Below, piece after piece: positions 22,667 through 44,640 of a DNA stretch of 64,000 nt. Location: NCBI GenBank assembly GCA_026929865.2, contig CM049402.1, positions 14,489,501 to 14,553,500 of the forward strand, in the 5' to 3' direction. Source of the DNA: Hyperoplus lanceolatus (Eukaryota; Chordata; Actinopteri; Uranoscopiformes; Ammodytidae). Within the stretch, counting starts at the first letter, position 1. The number at the start of each line of letters is the position of its first letter. Both the position numbers and the translations under genes were made by a program. The notes beneath the pieces were generated by a model. It was not told the DNA's origin and made no database searches. It saw only the letters and a list, made by a program, of their open reading frames with translations.

Positions 22667-22831
22667 GGGGGCGCCCTTAGCTCAGTTGGTAGGGCGTCCA
22701 CACGGGTTCGATTCCAGTCCGCGGTCGTGCTCTGCATGTCACTCCCCTCTCTGACCCATTTCAACTCTGTCTCTACACTATCAATAAAGCAGAAAAATGC
22801 AAAAAAAAAAAAAAGAGAGAGAGAGAGAGAC
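22667..22831 (+). mobile_element. tRNA-derived SINE with A-rich tail
   Basis: The A box TTAGCTCAGTTGGTAGGGCG at 22676 and B box GGGTTCGATTCC at 22703 are spaced too closely for a tRNA gene. A 'tgctctgcatgtcactcccc' body and a 'caataaagcagaaaaatgca' end follow, then poly(A) and (GA)n. This is the organisation of fish tRNA-SINEs. About 30 bases between the boxes are missing relative to a normal tRNA head. Confidence 0.8.
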
Positions 22832-23184
22832 TTGCCCTTTGATATTTCACAGCACATTTTGACCATCTCATGAAGGTCCCTATTGCAGCTGTCAGTTACA
22901 ATAGCACACATTTAATGACAAGAGAGGACAAGCTTCAGTAAATGGAGTGTGTGAGCTTTGAGATTTCCCGGTGTCCTCAACATTGTTACCCCTTTACACC
23001 TGCTTTTGTTAACAGCGCTTTAGTGCTGCACCCTTAACCCCAGGCGGGCTGTGTCCATGACACTCCAGTAATGGCAGCTATGTTACACATTTGTAGCATA
23101 GAATAATGCGAGCATTACTGCTAACCCTGTTAAATAGCATAATTGTTACATGAAGCCAATGGTGAAGTGATGTTAATCCGACTG

Positions 23185-23186
<2 letters not shown>
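22832..23186. other. Presumed tead intron sequence
   Basis: A continuous minus-strand frame here (22850-22911) is short and unrecognised. No exon candidate was seen. Confidence 0.4.

Positions 23187-23259
<73 letters not shown>
23187..23259. repeat. (TG)n directly before a tead splice acceptor
   Basis: About 36 uninterrupted TG units end seven bases before the exon at 23267, occupying the position of the polypyrimidine tract. Confidence 0.95.
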
Positions 23260-23260
<1 letters not shown>

Positions 23261-23266
23261 GTCTAG

Positions 23267-33584
<10,318 letters not shown>

Positions 33585-33601
33585 CACACACACTTAGGCA
33601 T

Positions 33602-33602
<1 letters not shown>

Positions 33603-33698
<96 letters not shown>
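33603..33698. repeat. (CA)n in tead 3' UTR
   Basis: About 48 uninterrupted CA units, complementary to the (TG)n upstream of the last exon. Confidence 0.95.
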
Positions 33699-33700
<2 letters not shown>

Positions 33701-33911
33701 TGGCCTTTGCTTGGTGATAAATGGCGACATTGGAGGCAAAATGTCCAAAAACTGATTTCTACAGAAGTGTCTTTCAGCCTTAACAGGTGAAGGGGAAGAA
33801 AGTTGTTGCATTTTCACAGCAACTTGCAAAGAACACCACGGCTCTGAGTCACCTTTAATTAACATCAGATGTGACACTCTTGTCCAATTGGAGCGTTTCA
33901 ACAGGTAAATA

Positions 33912-34377
33912 TTAAAGGTCACATATTATGCACAATTTCAGTTTCAAATCTGTGATTTGGCTTTTGTGGGTGTAGTGTCCAAAAACCCTTTATATTTCTC
34001 ACAGTGCCATTGCTAAATCAAATCTTTTCAGCCTGTGTCTAAAATGATCCATTTTAGAGCCTGCCTCTTTAAGCCCCGCCTATAAAAGAGCCTAGTCGGC
34101 TCCGATTGCCCCTGAAACTAACTGCCAACGTTAGATTCAGGGGTATCTGGGGATGTGCTTATCACAGGGGGAGGCAGTGCTAAGTTAGGTTGGCTTCTCC
34201 CCTTATGACATCATAATGGGAGAAACAGCTGACTGGGGTTTTGAACACAGGTTTTCAGAAAGGTGGAGAAAAAGAGAGAGCATAATTCTTGTCGGACTTT
34301 GGGAGTCTCCAGTCCTGACAGTGGGGACCCATATTAATGTTGAAAAAGTGCATTTTTTCATAATATGTGACCTTTAA
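33912..34377. mobile_element. TTAA-flanked element, family D
   Basis: Begins TTAAAGGTCACATATTATG and ends in the perfect inverse CATAATATGTGACCTTTAA. Non-coding, about 466 bases; piggyBac-type target. Confidence 0.85.
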
Positions 34378-34632
34378 CTCTAACCTGAATATAACATGTT
34401 CATTGGCTGTTAAAAAAACAGCACAAAGTCAGTGCAGCCATAGAAACACATCACAATCAACTTTCTTCTTCCCTCCTTTCTCCCAGTAAATTAGCAATTT
34501 TGATTTTCTGATGACGGAAATGAAAGTGGTATTTTTGATATGCGCTTTTAGGAAGAGAATCCGAAAGCCCAAGGGGAGAGAAAAAAAAACAATCTCACAA
34601 TTTCCCCCCACTTTGACTAAAATATGGTTTTG

Positions 34633-34642
34633 TATGTATGTA

Positions 34643-34713
<71 letters not shown>

Positions 34714-34744
34714 GTGCACGCGCGTGTGTGTGCGCATGTGTGTT
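34633..34744. repeat. (TATG)n then (TG)n
   Basis: Four TATG units followed by about 40 TG units with CG-containing variants at the end, in the probable tead 3' UTR. Confidence 0.95.
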
Positions 34745-36170
34745 ATCTCCCAAGATTGTGACGGACATTGAAGGTCAGACCCTGTGTATGATTAATAACC
34801 AGAGAAGGATATAACACTAGTTGCTCACTCCTGCGTTATGGTATAGTACTGTGTAGAGGTGGTTCTGTACAGATAGCCACTGTAAATTGTGTGAGCTGCG
34901 TCCTTGCACAAAAAGAGGTTTGTCCCAAAGAAAAGAAATCAAATTTTTACCTTTTTTGTATGTTTTCCTAAGAAAAAATAAATAAATAAAAAAGAATAGC
35001 TTCTAAACTTTGGGGAAATTGTTTATTGACAGTAGCATATAGATTATATTTTAATTCCAAGAACATTATCTAAAACTGTATGTTAATAAGAAAAAAAAAG
35101 TATAAGTAAAATTGAACAATTCAGGTATCTTTTTGTGCAACAAGTGACTCTATCATCAAGGTTGAATAAAATAAATTAGCATTTTTAAAGCTAAAATCCT
35201 TGACATTTCAGGCCTGTCTGATTTCAGAAACTCTTTAGGATTCTAACTTTAAATGTCAAATATACTTGTGGTCAGTCCATTTGGGAAGCACTGTGAATCT
35301 CAAACTATACAACAACGCCACTCCGGGTGTATGAGGGAAGGAACAATCTTTTAAAACAACGATCTTTCCAATCAGGTTTCACCTTGCAAATTGAACTTAG
35401 CTTACTTACTGTATATATATTCTCGCACCAGCTAACTCGAGCTTTAACGTGTCCATGCTGACAAATGTGTCCAATAACTCAATGTTGTAAGGTCCATATA
35501 TTAATCGAAGATCGCTGGCTCTACATGATGTTGAAATAGTCAAATATACACAGTTCCTGTTAATCAGTCCATGACTGGGTTATAGCCTATCAGCTCAGAT
35601 ATAAAGTCATTTATCAATCAAAACCAAAAACTGTTAATGAAGTGTACTGTAGCAGTGGGTGGATTCGTCTGTGTCATGCTCAGCAGCATGAAGTGCCTTT
35701 GGTTGGGAAACGGCAGTAGTCCAATCTGTTTCACATAAAGTCCTGATCATTTGATGTTGTCGATGGTGTATAGAAAGGCTGAATATAATGAACACATTAT
35801 GGATTGTCATAAGTTCCTGTTTTTCAATGTCTGAGGGCTAATCCCCCGAATGCCATAATTAAATGGCTGTTTCTTGTTGTTACTTGTAGACGGCACTGAT
35901 TCATCCTAAAGAATACCAACTGTTTTTTTTCCAACAGGATGTTAATGAGGTGCTGTCTTCAGCAGCATTTACATGTACTAAGTTGTGTGTTACATGTAGG
36001 TCTATGTGTGACGGAATTCATGTTCATAGTGTCTGGTGCCTCTTTTATATAAAATTGACTTTGTACTAAGAGAGAAATTCTAATTTGCGTATCTTTACAT
36101 CCCAGCTGTAAAATACATGTTTCTGGGAAGAAGTCTTTTTTGGTGGAAGGTGTTTTACTTTATAAACTTT

Positions 36171-36699
36171 AAAGTGAAGTTAGACATTTACGGAACTAAA
36201 TGTATGTGCCTTCATGCTGAGATTTAGATGAGAAGATTTAGTCCACCCATGTGTCTGTATGAGGCTGTGTTCATGAGAGCTTAGCATAAAGACTGGAAAC
36301 TGGGGGAACCGACTAGCATGGCTTTGTCCAAAGATAACAAAATCTTTCCGGGCAAAAGCAAGAAAATGTTAAACAAGTCGTGTTTTACTAGACGTCATTG
36401 TGCCTGAACCAAGCAATGTCATTTTAAAATCAGCGTGTAAAACATTTTCGTATAGATTAGACAAATGAGTTAGCATGATAAGTGACCTTTGAAGGTGCTG
36501 TTATTTACATTTAGACAGTGGCACGCACGCTAGCTGTTTCCCCCCGTTTTGAGTCGTTTTGCTAAGCCAAGCTAAACAGCCGCTTGCTGTAGCTCAATGT
36601 TTAGCATGCAGGCAAAGAAGCGGAATCAATCTTCTCATCGAACTTCTTGGCAAGAGAGCAAAGAGTGCATTTCTCAAAAATGTCAAAGTACTTCTTTAA
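36171..36699. mobile_element. Inverted-repeat element, family A copy 2
   Basis: Ends 'aaagtgaagttagacatt' and 'aatgtcaaagtacttcttt' are imperfect inverses. The internal 'gcttagcataaagactggaa' block (36280) matches 1759-1790 of copy 1. A second inner inverted pair ('agcttagcataa' and 'ttgctaagccaagc') gives extra dyad symmetry. Confidence 0.65.
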
Positions 36700-37561
36700 A
36701 AGATGATGCCACCTTACAATTATCCACACAATACACACAACCTTTAGCATATTATAACAATAAAAAAAAAACATGCTGAATTTACCGAGACTCACAGGGT
36801 ACTGTTTCCTGTGTGACCAACTGGAGTATAGTGTCTACAATTCCCAGTTACTGGCAAAACATTGCAGATGTATTTTGTGATCAGGTCCACTTTTAACCAT
36901 TTTACCAGACCTAAAATGAGCCACCTTTAGTCAGAAGGGACCAGCTGTTATGTTTAGTCTTAAAGAGTGGTGACTCATATCTGCCTGGCGTGGTTTGCCA
37001 TCAATCTTCTAAACTGTTAAGATCTGACATTGTCCCAAAAAAAAAAATCCACTCTATTTTTATTCCATTTTGTCAAAAGGCTCCTGTGTGGTGTCTCTCA
37101 AGGTTACGGCCACCTGTCTCAACAAAACACTGGCTTTTCAATACAACAGTGAATCATTCTGTTAGGAAAAAAAACCCTTCAAAATTCCCCGCCTGTTTGC
37201 AAGCCGACAACAGTAAAGCTTCATAGCAGAGTGCCGACATGTAACGTCTACGTGAAAACCTATAACACACTGCCTCAGAGCGGGCTGATGTTGCAATAAT
37301 GACCCTCTGTCTGGACATTGTCTACCACCGGCTTACCAAAGACATTCATCACGTGACATGGAATACAGAGAAGGGACAAGTTAGAGTAACCACACGCTTC
37401 TGCCAAAACAACTGAATTAAAAATTTGTTTAAAGGAAAAGTACTATCAACCTAGAAAAACATATGAAGCTGGTGGGCTACACTGGAAAACTGTACAGATG
37501 TTAGGGAAAAAGAGAAAATGCACAAAATAAAATAAAAGTGTGCTTAACATGTTTTTGTCTT

Positions 37562-37888
37562 TTAAAGCTATAGTGCGTATCTTTTTCACATGAATGAATG
37601 CCGGTTACATTCAAGCCATCGGCAAACGAGTTGACACAAAGTTGATTAGGCTCCACAAAACTCTCTCTGTATTTCTCAGTATGTCAGCGTAAACTGGTGT
37701 CGCCCCACGGACACTGGTGCAGGAGCTCAGAAAAATCCCAAGCCCTAGAAATGTTTCAGTTGTTGATACTTCTGCTAAGAAATAAACCTTAACGTACAGC
37801 AGAAGGTAAAAAATACATGCGTTATCCATATGTTCAATTACTCAGGATTCCTTGTTGGGGCAACAGAATTTACGCACAATAGCTTTAA
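37562..37888. mobile_element. TTAA-flanked element, family E copy 1
   Basis: Begins TTAAAGCTATAGTGCGTA and ends TACGCACAATAGCTTTAA, near-perfect inverses with TTAA at both ends. Related copies lie at 50067-50245 and 53465-53812. Confidence 0.85.
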
Positions 37889-38301
37889 CACATATTAATT
37901 GACCTTATCAAATAATGACAATTATCATCTTGTTTGGTAGACTGTACACCTGTATTAGAAGGCCACTGCGTGTCAAACTTTACAGGGATCTGTAGGACTT
38001 CACTGTTAAATGTCCACTCATTTAACTATTTAATTTAACTAAAAAACGTGCATACACTGATCAAGTGACACAGAACAGTGTAAACATTAGGCCTATAGGT
38101 CGTTCAAAAGGTTTCAGAGTTCAGTAAAACTGCAAAGTGTCGGAATCATCGTGGTTTGTGTTGTTAATGTTGTCCTGTACTTGAAGGTTGGATATTTATC
38201 TTCTTTTTCAAAACCACACGAGGCACAGAAATCCTGTTTGTAATTGATTCCAAAATGGCCTTGAATCTTTTTCTCGCTCCGGTGCAAGTGCAGCACACCC
38301 T

Positions 38302-38446
<145 letters not shown>

Positions 38447-38722
38447 ACCACTGAAGCTTTTTTGATAAGGTGCTTTGTATAAAAGGTGACAATAGCGTTT
38501 ATTATACAGATGTTGTGTATATCTTTGATATTCTAATGTTTAAAAAGAGAAAGTACATTTAGGGAAAAGCCAAAAGCTAGTAATGTGTGTTTATTGGTAC
38601 TGCACAGGGTCTGATCTTTGCTTTGTAATCTTCTTCTTTTTTTTCTCACCCCTCATGGCTAAAAGTATGTTAGATATTTTCTAGCTTTGTAGAGACTTTG
38701 TATTCATATGCTATTCAGTTTT

Positions 38723-38728
38723 AATAAA
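38723..38728 (+). terminator. tead1: AATAAA polyadenylation signal, likely tead
   Basis: AATAAA followed within 25 bases by a GT-rich stretch ('ctgtgttctgggtgttttgt'), the usual arrangement of a cleavage site. Confidence 0.5.
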
Positions 38729-39189
38729 TGGTCAGTTCCAAACTGTGTTCTGGGTGTTTTGTCTTAATTCCTTAGTCGCACATTAATAAGAATGTCATTT
38801 TAAATCAAAATAAGAAAAAACAATGTTTGGGTTATATTTTATTCAAATTGTATTATTAGAACTGTAACCTCATTACCTATGTTCTACAATTAGGTCACCC
38901 GGTTACAATTGAGCCATCTCCATGACAACTGAGCAAAGTCCAAGCCGCTGAGGTCCATGCGGTTGAAAGCACTCAAAATAAATGCCAGCTGGTGTTCCCC
39001 CCGTCACTGCTTCTCTGTTGGCTAAGCACATTTTTTTGCCTTGCATTTTCCAGCACCTGAAAAAGAAACCACATCAGTTCATACTGTGCAGCTCAAATCT
39101 TTCCACCAAATGGGTGACATTTGCATGTTGCAACTCTTCCAAATTAAACTTCAGATTTTTTTTTTCAAAGCTGAATCTCATAACACATA

Positions 39190-40703
39190 CAGGTCCTTCT
39201 CAAAAAAATAGCATATTGTGATAAAGTTGATTATTTTCCATAATCTAATGATAATAATTGAACTTTCATATATTTTAGATTCATTGCACACCAACTGAAC
39301 TATTTCAGGTCTTTTGTTGTTTTAATACTGATGATTTTGGCATACAGCTCATGAAAACCCCAAATTCCTATCTCAAAAAATTAGCATATCATGAAAAGAT
39401 TCCTGAGGCTTTTAAAAACTCCCAGCCTGGTTCATTACTCAAAACCGCAATCATGGGTAAGACTGCCGACCTGACTGCTGTCCAGAAGGCCATCATAGAC
39501 ACAGAAAGAAATTGCTCAGCGAATAGGCTGTTCCCAGAGTGCTGTATCAAGGCACCTCAGTGGGAAGTCTGTGGGAAGGAAAAAGTGTGGCAGAAAACGC
39601 TGCACAACCAGAAGAGGTGACTGGACCCTGAGGAGGATTGTGGAGAAGGGCCAATTCCAGACCTTGGGGGACCTGGGGAAGCAGTGGACTGAGTCTGGAG
39701 TAGAAACATCCAGAGCCACCGTGCACAGGCGTGTGCAGGAAATGGGCTACAGGTGCCGCATTCCCCAGGTCAAGCCACTTTTGAACCAGAAACAGCGGCA
39801 GAAGCGCCTGACCTGGGCTACAGAGAAGCAGCACTGGACTGTTGCTCCAGTGGTCCAAAGTACTTTCGGATGAAAGCAAATTTTGCATGTCATTCGGAAA
39901 TCAAGGTGCCCAGAGTCTGGAGGAAGACTGGAGAGGAAGGAAATCCAAAATGCCTAAAGTCCAGTGTCAAGTACCCACAGTCAGTGATGGTCTGGGGTGC
40001 CATGTCAGCTGCTGGTGTTGGTCTACTGTGTTTTATCAAAGGCAGGGTCAATGCAGCTATCTATCAGGAGATTTTGGAGCACTTCATGCTTCCATCTGCT
40101 GAAAAGCTTTATGGAGATGAAGATTTAATTTTTCAACAAGACCTGGCACCTGCTCACAGTGCCAAAACCACTGGTAAATGGTTTACTGACCATGGTATTA
40201 CTGTGCTCAATTGGCCTGCCAACTCTCCTGACCTGAACCCCATAGAGAATCTGTGGGATATTGTGAGGAAGTTGAGAGACACCAGACCCAGCACTGTGGA
40301 TGAGCTTAAGGCCGCTATCGAAGCATCCTGGGCCTCCATAACACCTCAGCAGTGCCACAGGCTGATTGCCTCCATGCCACGCCACATTGAAGCAGTCATT
40401 TCTGCAAAAGGATTCCCGACCAAGTATTTAGTGCATAACTGAACATAATTATTTGAAGGTTGGCTTTTGTATTAAAAACACTTTTCTTTTATTGGTCGGA
40501 TGAAATATGCTAATTTTTTGAGATAGGGATTTTTGGTTTTCTTTACTTTTTTGCCAAAATCATCAATATTAAAACAATAAAAGGCTTGAACTACTTCAGT
40601 TGTGTGTAATGAATCTAAAATATATGAAAGTCTAATGTTTATCAGTACATTACAGAAAATATTGAACTTTATCACAATATACTATTTTTTTTAGAAGGAC
40701 CTG
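39190..40703 (+). mobile_element. Full-length Tc1-like transposon
   Basis: Flanked by TA on both sides. Ends CAGGTCCTTCT and AGAAGGACCTG, with ~200 bp inverted repeats that include an inner copy of 'ctcaaaaaattagcatat'. Length 1514 bases, normal for fish Tc1. Contains a broken transposase gene. Confidence 0.92.
39453..40442 (+). pseudogene. Tc1 transposase with frameshifts
   Basis: Starts MGKTADLTAVQKAIIDTE at 39453. The helix-turn-helix region EIAQRIGCSQSAVSRHLSGK and GNxGRKR-type linker follow in a second frame. The DDE catalytic part is split over two more frames: SDESKF at about 39857 (first Asp), QQDLAPAHSAKTT at about 40135 (second Asp), and SPDLNPIENLWD at about 40225 (Glu). At least three frame changes (near 39515, 39848 and 39915) make it inactive. 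The last third, from SSVKYPQSVMVWGA to the stop at 40442, is uninterrupted. Confidence 0.9.
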
Positions 40704-40983
40704 TATATTTAACCATTCAAAACATATATTGGTCAATCTCAGGAAATTGTGTTGAATTTTTAACTAGGTTTATAATACTGTATATTGAACATAGAATCAC
40801 ACAGCAGTGCAAACACTTTGAGATTGCTGCAGGATTTGTTTCATTATATTTCATACTAAAGTTTTGTGTTAGAGAGTGGGGACAGGTTAAAAATGCTATT
40901 TTTCAGTGTAAACTGTAGTTTTTATCAGTGTTAAAAAATACATATCTTAAATTCACAATAAGGTCAATGTGGAAGAGACATTG

Positions 40984-41525
40984 CTTAAAGACCTATAAAC
41001 GTTGTTATAATGATTTATAGTCATGTTTAACCATACTAGCGTACCAAATAATGACGTACATGCATTTAGACGTATTCCCTGCTGACCGTCTGGGGTGGCT
41101 GTGCAGAGCACTAAACACTAGGGCAGCCGGTCGAGAAATCACGTGTTCAAATCGGTTCAGAATTTCCTGATATTCTTGTCGACACGAAAAGCGGATGTTT
41201 CCATGTATGGTAATGCTGCTCAGGCAAGCTCCGGCCATGCCCCCACCTTCCTGCTCTCAAATCTGCCCGCGCGCTGCTGAAAATGTTCCGGAAGGAAGGT
41301 AACCAATCACAACGGAGTGGGGTTTGCAGGAGGGGGGAGGGGGCGGAGAAGCACAAAGCCGAGTGTGGAGAGAGACTGCTGTGCTTGCTCAGATGAGAGG
41401 GAGAGTTTCCCGAAAATCTACATGGTTTTTTGTGATGTGATTCGTGTCAGGTTGCTCTATAGCAGTTTTAACTTTAAGACCAGAAATTAAGACCAGAAAA
41501 GTAGTATAATAGGAGATCTTTAATA
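40984..41525. mobile_element. TTAA-type element, family B copy 2 (inverse)
   Basis: The reverse complement of family B: 'gtgatgtgattcgtgtcagg' (41434), 'ttccggaaggaaggtaacca' (41286) and 'ccctgctgaccgtctgggg' (41079) match 12180-12580. The left terminus is shortened ('ttaaagacctata'), so one end is damaged. Confidence 0.7.
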
Positions 41526-42766
41526 AATGAATGTATGTTATATTTCATTTTCATGTAAATGTATATACCTTTGAAGGCTTGGGGAAAGAAATGTCACCCA
41601 TTTGCTGGAATGGCCCGGGTAACACGGTTGACAGAAAATTCTCGGACACACATAAACTGGATAATTTAATGTATATTAATGATTCAAATTGTTTATGAAA
41701 CACCTTCATCATATTATAATGATTATATTGAACAAACAATGATGAAAACACCTGATATGCAGCAATTAGGACAGCACAAAAACAGCAACTTCTAGTATAG
41801 AATATGCATTTTCTGAAAAAAAATATGGAACTGGTTGACCTTTTAAGTGAAAGGAAAGATAACTCAGCCCCAAAATGAAATTGATTACTGATTTTAGTAT
41901 GATTAAAGGAACTATTTTGTACAATTTATAGATACAACCCATGGACATGACATGTTCCCCTAATTATAGAATGACTCTCATACTGTGCAGCACAAATCTT
42001 TCTTTGTCCTGCAAATGTTCTCATATCAATATATACACAAAGCATCAACAGGCAGTGTCTATAGTAAAGTCAAGCAATTCTGCAATTTCCTTCTGTAAAC
42101 AATACACAAAGTACTAAGCATACGAGAATCCAGCATTTCATTTGATGGTTATTTGCCTAAGCAACTGGCAATAACTTTAAGATGATTTAGTCCAATGTAA
42201 ACTTATGTTATGTAGAGCCTCACACAGCATTACAGCAGGTGCATGTCAATCCAATTGTGCATTTTACTACATGAACACCAGGGGGAGCCATACTCAAAGG
42301 AATCCAACCCAAAGCTTGTCCAAGGCTTTTCATCTTCTACACAGTATGTTCATGATGATCATATCATATGCATACATTTGCATAAACAGCCCAACTCACT
42401 CGTGTGCATTTATAATTAGAATAGTTGAAAAAAAAGATTGTTAGTTCAACTATTTAATTTCTTATTTATTGAAGAGCTGATTGGCATTGGGGAAAAGCTC
42501 CTTTTTCATCCATCAGTGTGGACTTGTGATTTAAAAGGAAATCAAGCTTTTTTTGGGTTTGTCTGACTTGCTTTGTGGTCACATGTGAAACTGGACGAAC
42601 CAATCCCCCTTGACAACCAATAAGACGTCTGGCAGTTGGATGTGATGACTCCATAGAAGGAAAAAAAAACACCAACATGCTGTTTATCTCACATGCCAGA
42701 CGCTGTTCTGACAATCCTCTTTATCCAGAATCTAGTGTGTTTGTACTGCAAGCTATGTGTGTTTTT

Positions 42767-42791
42767 TGTGTGTGTGTGTGTGTGTGTGTGC

Positions 42792-42834
<43 letters not shown>
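42767..42834. repeat. (TG)n
   Basis: About 33 TG units with CG interruptions. A short (CA)n lies at 42993-43011. Confidence 0.95.
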
Positions 42835-42835
<1 letters not shown>

Positions 42836-44088
42836 CATTGTGTCCGTGTTTGGAATAGTGTGTGTTATTGGTGTGGGTTTGCACTTAAGCAGTTATCTTA
42901 CAAACAGACAAACCTGGCCTGATGCATCAGTCTGAGCTATAAACAGACTAATGGTGCGACGTGGGGATGAACATTCGCCATTAGTGTAATGCTCACACAC
43001 ACACACACACAAACAAAAAAAAGCATGCACACCGACACACTCTCAGTGCAGGCTAATCCTTTTATGAATTTCTGCGTACCATATTGTGGGCTGAAAAAGT
43101 TGAGAGAGCAGATTATGGGGTCAGACACTATATGAGAACCATGGTTACCGGGTGTAATAGATGGATTTGTTTTCTACCTTATGGCCCAAGCCCAGCTGAG
43201 CTTTATCATGCTGGAGCATTCAGCCGTGCTGGGAAGATGAGACTGTACAACAATGCATACTGCGGCGTAGCAATGCTGAGTAAGAGCTCCATTGCTGCTC
43301 TATACATTTTAGTCTGTGCATCCACAAGTACAAACCCACAGCAAGGAACAACCTTGACTACTGAGAACAAGGGATTCTTAATCACAACATAAACTCAGTA
43401 AAGAAATCCAGGTGTAACGACAAAAGGTACATCCCTTCACTTGTTTTGCTGACAAAAAGTATGGATTTACATACAGCAGTGGAAAGAGTTCTGAAATATC
43501 TCTACAGTATATTTCTTTTTCAGAATACACCTTATTGCAGGTGCCAAAGCATTATCTTCTCACAATTTTATTTTCCATATGTACAGAATTCCTACAATAT
43601 CTACATATTTTGTAGTGGGAATATATAATAAAAAAATGATAATTTAATGTGGGGTGTTGATCATACATATATGCTACCTAACCCATGTTGCATACATAAC
43701 ATCTTTTTCTCAAATCAGGATTCTGCAATGAATGATGGGGCCCTGAGCGAAGACAATGTTACAACAAGTTTGGTTCATTTCACATGAGAGATCTGTGTAT
43801 TTGTGTGTTGATATTGGTCTTCTCTCTGCTCAGAGGCTTTATTTCGAACATGTTAGAATAATAAAAATCAATCATTAGGCAAAGGTAGGCAATGGGACCC
43901 AAGCTACCAATGGCCCCCTAAAATGGCTCATAAATGTATGTTTAAGTCTTTGAATAACTTTTTTTTCACCTTCACAAACTATAGTCTTTATTATTTTTGC
44001 ATAATTCACTTAAGAAGGAATGTTAAATTATTGCCCAGTCTAGGTTTCCCTGTGCGGCCGTATATGTGTGTATGTGGGCGCACACGAC

Positions 44089-44091
<3 letters not shown>

Positions 44092-44171
<80 letters not shown>
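44092..44171. repeat. (TG)n upstream of rassf10
   Basis: About 40 uninterrupted GT units, 470 bases before the rassf10 start codon. Confidence 0.95.
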
Positions 44172-44172
<1 letters not shown>

Positions 44173-44640
44173 ACGCACAGAGGGAGGTAGGCGTGTACCA
44201 GCCGTCACAGCACCCTCCTGTTCTGTCCCACACAGAGCAGAGCGGTCTGTCCTGAGACAAGGACGCACCTCTCCTCGGCGGAGCAGCGCGCACAGCTGAC
44301 ACCGATCTGCCGGGCAGAGAGAGATGAGGTCCCGGCAGACAGCATCGGGAACATACCGCTGGGATAATATGAATGGATGTCATTGTTCTGAGGATTTTCT
44401 TGAGGACTCTGATGGTTCTTCAGGGCGCAACAATGTGACATGTTCGGACCTCTGAAGTGGATAAGAGGCGAGCGCAGATCACAGCTTCTGACACAGAAAG
44501 TAGTTCTAATAAGGTTTTAAGAAAATGTTCTCAGAAATCTAAAGACGTTTTCCCGTCTCCTTTACTTTCTGAGCTGCCCAAAACAGACGTGACACAAACA
44601 GGAATATACGCTGTAAGAAAACTTTTTTTTAGGAGCGAAG

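Larger units (their letters stand above)
41526..44640. other. Intergenic region upstream of rassf10
   Basis: Contains microsatellites at 42767 and 44092. From about 44200 to 44640 the sequence becomes GC-richer and probably includes the rassf10 promoter and 5' UTR. No other gene recognised. Confidence 0.5.

Noticed and set aside
22676-22715. tRNA gene
   Set aside because: A and B boxes are only about 10 bases apart and no acceptor stem closes; followed by a SINE body and poly(A).
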